5,237 bases of DNA from Beijerinckiaceae bacterium (GTDB lineage: Bacteria; Pseudomonadota; Alphaproteobacteria; Rhizobiales; Beijerinckiaceae), in contig CANCSY010000230.1 of the NCBI GenBank assembly GCA_947380915.1, positions 1-5,237 of the forward strand, in the 5' to 3' direction. Below, piece after piece: positions 5,067 through 5,237 of the stretch; position 1 is the first letter of the stretch, and each line of letters starts with the position of its first letter. The notes beneath the pieces were generated by a model. The model was not told the DNA's origin. It worked only from the letters and a program-made list of their open reading frames with translations, and did not search any database. A program made the translations under genes and the position numbers.

Positions 5067-5237
5067 TCAGAAATCAATCTTGGCTGAGACATAGTAGGTG
5101 CGACCCGCCTGGAACGTGTAACCCAGTCCTGACGTAGCCCAGTTCGCATCCGTGACCTTGGCGGGGCTCCCGCTGATTTCGGTGATGTCACGATGATTGA
5201 ACAGGTTGCTTACACCGATTTTCAGCTGAGCCTTTTC
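5067..5237 (-). CDS. TonB-dependent outer-membrane receptor, C-terminal end only (partial)
   Basis: Translating the minus strand from the window edge gives 56 residues and then a TGA stop at 5067-5069. The peptide has the form of the last beta-strands of a TonB-dependent receptor barrel. It contains KIGVSNLFNHRD (the common 'NLFN/D' turn near the C-terminus), then GLGYTFQAGRTYYVSAKIDF, alternating aromatic and polar residues and ending in phenylalanine, as outer-membrane barrels do for BAM recognition. The family imports scarce ligands (ferric siderophores, haem, B12, sugars, phosphorylated compounds) across the outer membrane using energy from TonB-ExbB-ExbD, which is encoded immediately downstream. 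The plug domain and N-terminus lie outside the window, so the ligand is unknown. The family call is firm and the substrate is not. Confidence 0.88.
   Translation of the reverse strand, partial: EKAQLKIGVSNLFNHRDITEISGSPAKVTDANWATSGLGYTFQAGRTYYVSAKIDF

Noticed and set aside
4988..5191. 67-codon minus-strand frame overlapping the receptor end
   Set aside because: It is a different frame of the receptor coding sequence running through the terminator. The receptor frame ends at 5067 with a clear barrel C-terminus.

Overview
The window looks like chromosomal DNA of a sphingomonad-type alphaproteobacterium with an accessory-looking left edge. This taxonomic guess is an inference. It rests on the GC-rich coding DNA, the compact exbB-exbD-tonB order, the style of the TonB-dependent receptor C-terminus, and a bacterial di-haem cytochrome b561 beside a secreted metallophosphatase. 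All supported genes lie on the minus strand, so the biological reading order runs from position 5237 down to 1.

Right part (5237 to 1161). The 3' end of a TonB-dependent outer-membrane receptor is followed by a strong intrinsic terminator. Then come exbB, exbD and tonB, whose start and stop codons overlap by 1 and 4 bases. After a 49-bp gap there is a four-helix cytochrome b561. After another 13 bp there is a secreted metallophosphatase carrying all five purple-acid-phosphatase-type metal-binding motifs. The three proton-motive-force genes make a complete energising complex for the receptor. The cytochrome and phosphatase would act at the periplasmic face. A reasonable inference is one module in which a periplasmic enzyme and a membrane electron carrier process a substrate imported by the adjacent receptor, for example an organophosphate or an iron-phosphate-type ligand. 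The substrate cannot be read from the sequence.

Middle (1160 to 524). A 166-bp spacer with an inverted repeat separates the transport module from a 156-residue cytoplasmic protein. I match this protein to the DUF6641 type, which I associate with plasmids and integrative elements. It has a clean Shine-Dalgarno sequence but no known function.

Left part (523 to 1). There is no convincing gene here, but much small-scale structure. Two near-identical 17-bp palindromes lie 57 bp apart. An octamer occurs three times, there is a tandem 11-bp repeat, and there are several small hairpins. A very good intrinsic terminator, oriented for minus-strand transcription, sits at 28-66. The first ~240 bases are clearly more AT-rich than the rest. 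The composition, the repeats and the DUF6641-type gene suggest the edge of a mobile or accessory region. No integrase, tRNA or defined attachment site is visible, so this remains a hypothesis.
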